From the NCBI RefSeq assembly GCF_009765775.1, contig NZ_LMUU01000195.1, positions 27,166 to 81,429 on the forward strand: a stretch of 54,264 nucleotides of DNA. The letters run 5' to 3'. Below the pieces are notes generated by a model. It saw nothing but the letters and a program-made list of their open reading frames with translations, did not search any database and was not told the DNA's origin. Each line of letters begins with the position of its first letter. Positions within the stretch are counted from its first letter, which is position 1. The DNA comes from Beijerinckia sp. L45 (GTDB lineage: Bacteria > Pseudomonadota > Alphaproteobacteria > Rhizobiales > Beijerinckiaceae). Of this stretch, positions 53,345-54,264 are shown piece after piece. The position numbers and the translations under genes are program-made.

Positions 53345-54264
53345 CTAGGCTTTCATCAGCTGGGGCGCCTTTCTATGCTTTGTCGCTTGCTCGTAAGCGT
53401 AAGCAAGACCGAGAATGTCTGCCTCGCTCCATTGCCGCGCGACGATCACGAGATTGAACGGGGCGCCGGACGCGTAGAAGCCGGCGGGCACCGTGACGGC
53501 CGGCAGGCCGCCGATGTTGATTTCGCTCACCACCATCGCATCGATGACCTCTTCGCCGTGCAGAGGTCCAAGCGGACCGCGCATCTGCGGGTAGATCAGC
53601 GCGTCGAGGTTCTGTTTGTCGAAGACCGCGTTGAAGATCTCGAGATAAGCTTCCCGCAGGGCGATGAAGGACGACATGTCCGGCGGCCGCGTCGGGTCCT
53701 TCATGACCTCCATGAATTCGGGCGAATGCGGCATGTAGTTCAACACGCCTTTCGGTCCGAACGCGTTTTCTTTCTCCGTTGCCTTCGCGAAGTCGGCGAA
53801 CGACTTCAAGGCAACCGTCGACCCCATCCGCTGCAGATATTTTTCGACGTCGTAGGGAATGGATTCCATGCCGCGCGCATCGAACTCCGCGCCCGGCATG
53901 ATCGGCTTGCGCAGCTCCCGGAACCCGGAACCTGCGAAGGGGTCCTCGACAAGGTCGGCCCCAAGGCTCTTGAGCTCGGCTTGCGCGCGCCCGTAAAGGC
54001 TCACGGCCTCTTCGGCGAGCGTCGAGATACGCCAGCCCTGTCCGAAAAGACCGATGCGTTTTCCGTTCAATGCGTCCTTGTTCAATTTCGAAGCGTAGCC
54101 GCCCATGGGACGCTTGCCTACGCTAGCGTTCGTCTTGGGGTCCTCCATCGAGAAACCGGCAAGCGCATCGAGAGTAAGAGCTGCATCGCGCACGCAGCGC
54201 GCGATCGGACCGACGACGTCGCGCAGGCTGGCGAGCGGCATGACGCCGGCGTTGGGAACCAGCC
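53345..54264 (-). CDS. Amidase signature-family enzyme (5' end missing)
   Basis: The C-terminal 306 residues of an amidase signature enzyme. The frame is open to the right edge (codons LVPNAGV precede Met at 54241), and the family motif PLASLRDVVGPIARCVRDAAL marks the region just after the Ser-Ser-Lys catalytic core, which is outside the window. The C-terminal GGLPAVTVPAGFYASGAPFNL is typical. These enzymes hydrolyse amides; the substrate is unknown. It converges with the regulator gene. Confidence 0.93.
   Translation of the reverse strand, partial: LVPNAGVMPLASLRDVVGPIARCVRDAALTLDALAGFSMEDPKTNASVGKRPMGGYASKLNKDALNGKRIGLFGQGWRISTLAEEAVSLYGRAQAELKSLGADLVEDPFAGSGFRELRKPIMPGAEFDARGMESIPYDVEKYLQRMGSTVALKSFADFAKATEKENAFGPKGVLNYMPHSPEFMEVMKDPTRPPDMSSFIALREAYLEIFNAVFDKQNLDALIYPQMRGPLGPLHGEEVIDAMVVSEINIGGLPAVTVPAGFYASGAPFNLVIVARQWSEADILGLAYAYEQATKHRKAPQLMKA

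Overview
The window is high-GC DNA from an alphaproteobacterium, most likely a Hyphomicrobiales (Rhizobiales) member. The basis is the gene set: a Caulobacter-type cpa/tad pilus locus with candidate CtrA sites, a rhizobial-porin-like N-terminal motif, OpgG, a CbiD/CobB cobalamin pair, and dense ATGA-overlapping housekeeping operons. No taxonomic search could be run, so this is inference.

Layout. 1-3470: the 3' part of queG (cut by the left edge), a sugar-nucleotide-epimerase-like reductase and a ChaA-type Ca2+/H+ antiporter, coupled through ATGA overlaps, then a small exported helix-hairpin-helix protein. 3471-13695: a Flp/Tad pilus locus in the order flp, cpaA, cpaB, cpaC, cpaD, cpaE, cpaF, tadB, tadC, with the TPR lipoprotein tadD on the opposite strand facing tadC. 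It makes the pilin (Flp), prepilin peptidase (CpaA), outer-membrane secretin and its helpers (CpaB/C/D), a ParA-like localiser (CpaE), the ATPase (CpaF) and the inner-membrane platform (TadB/C). 13921-16666: M17 aminopeptidase, NlpC/P60 hydrolase, cold-shock protein. 16783-25318: a hypothetical protein, cytidine deaminase, solitary pheT with a coupled small exported protein, creatininase-family hydrolase, periplasmic glucan protein OpgG (possibly an AUU start) and an M23 envelope peptidase. 25299-31283: cbiD, a YdeP-type molybdopterin oxidoreductase, cobB and a YihY membrane protein. 31376-34594: a HEPN/MNT pair, a RecD-like helicase coupled to an orphan glycine-betaine-type binding protein, and a very short porin-like protein. 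34666-39819: rsmE, ubiA, several small membrane or exported proteins, and metC.

At 39987-40063 lies tRNA-Arg(CCG). A large serine recombinase sits directly against it on the opposite strand, and the last four recombinase codons and its stop are the complement of the tRNA 3' end. This marks the left border of an integrated element. Everything to the right (40064-54264) looks accessory: two small overlapping ORFs ahead of the recombinase, divergent small hypotheticals, a seven-gene minus-strand run of redox enzymes, hydrolases and small fold proteins (NAD(P)-binding protein, cupin, zinc-type alcohol dehydrogenase homologue, Tat-exported alpha/beta hydrolase, SDR, SnoaL-like protein, polysaccharide deacetylase with two start sites), a divergent 916-aa winged-helix/ATPase regulator, and an amidase cut by the right edge. 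The distal attachment repeat was not found, so the right border is probably outside the window.

No CRISPR array, rRNA or intact insertion sequence was seen. The observations most worth following are the tRNA/recombinase junction with its small coupled ORFs, the regulator-controlled cassette, the dual-start deacetylase, and the possible AUU start of opgG.
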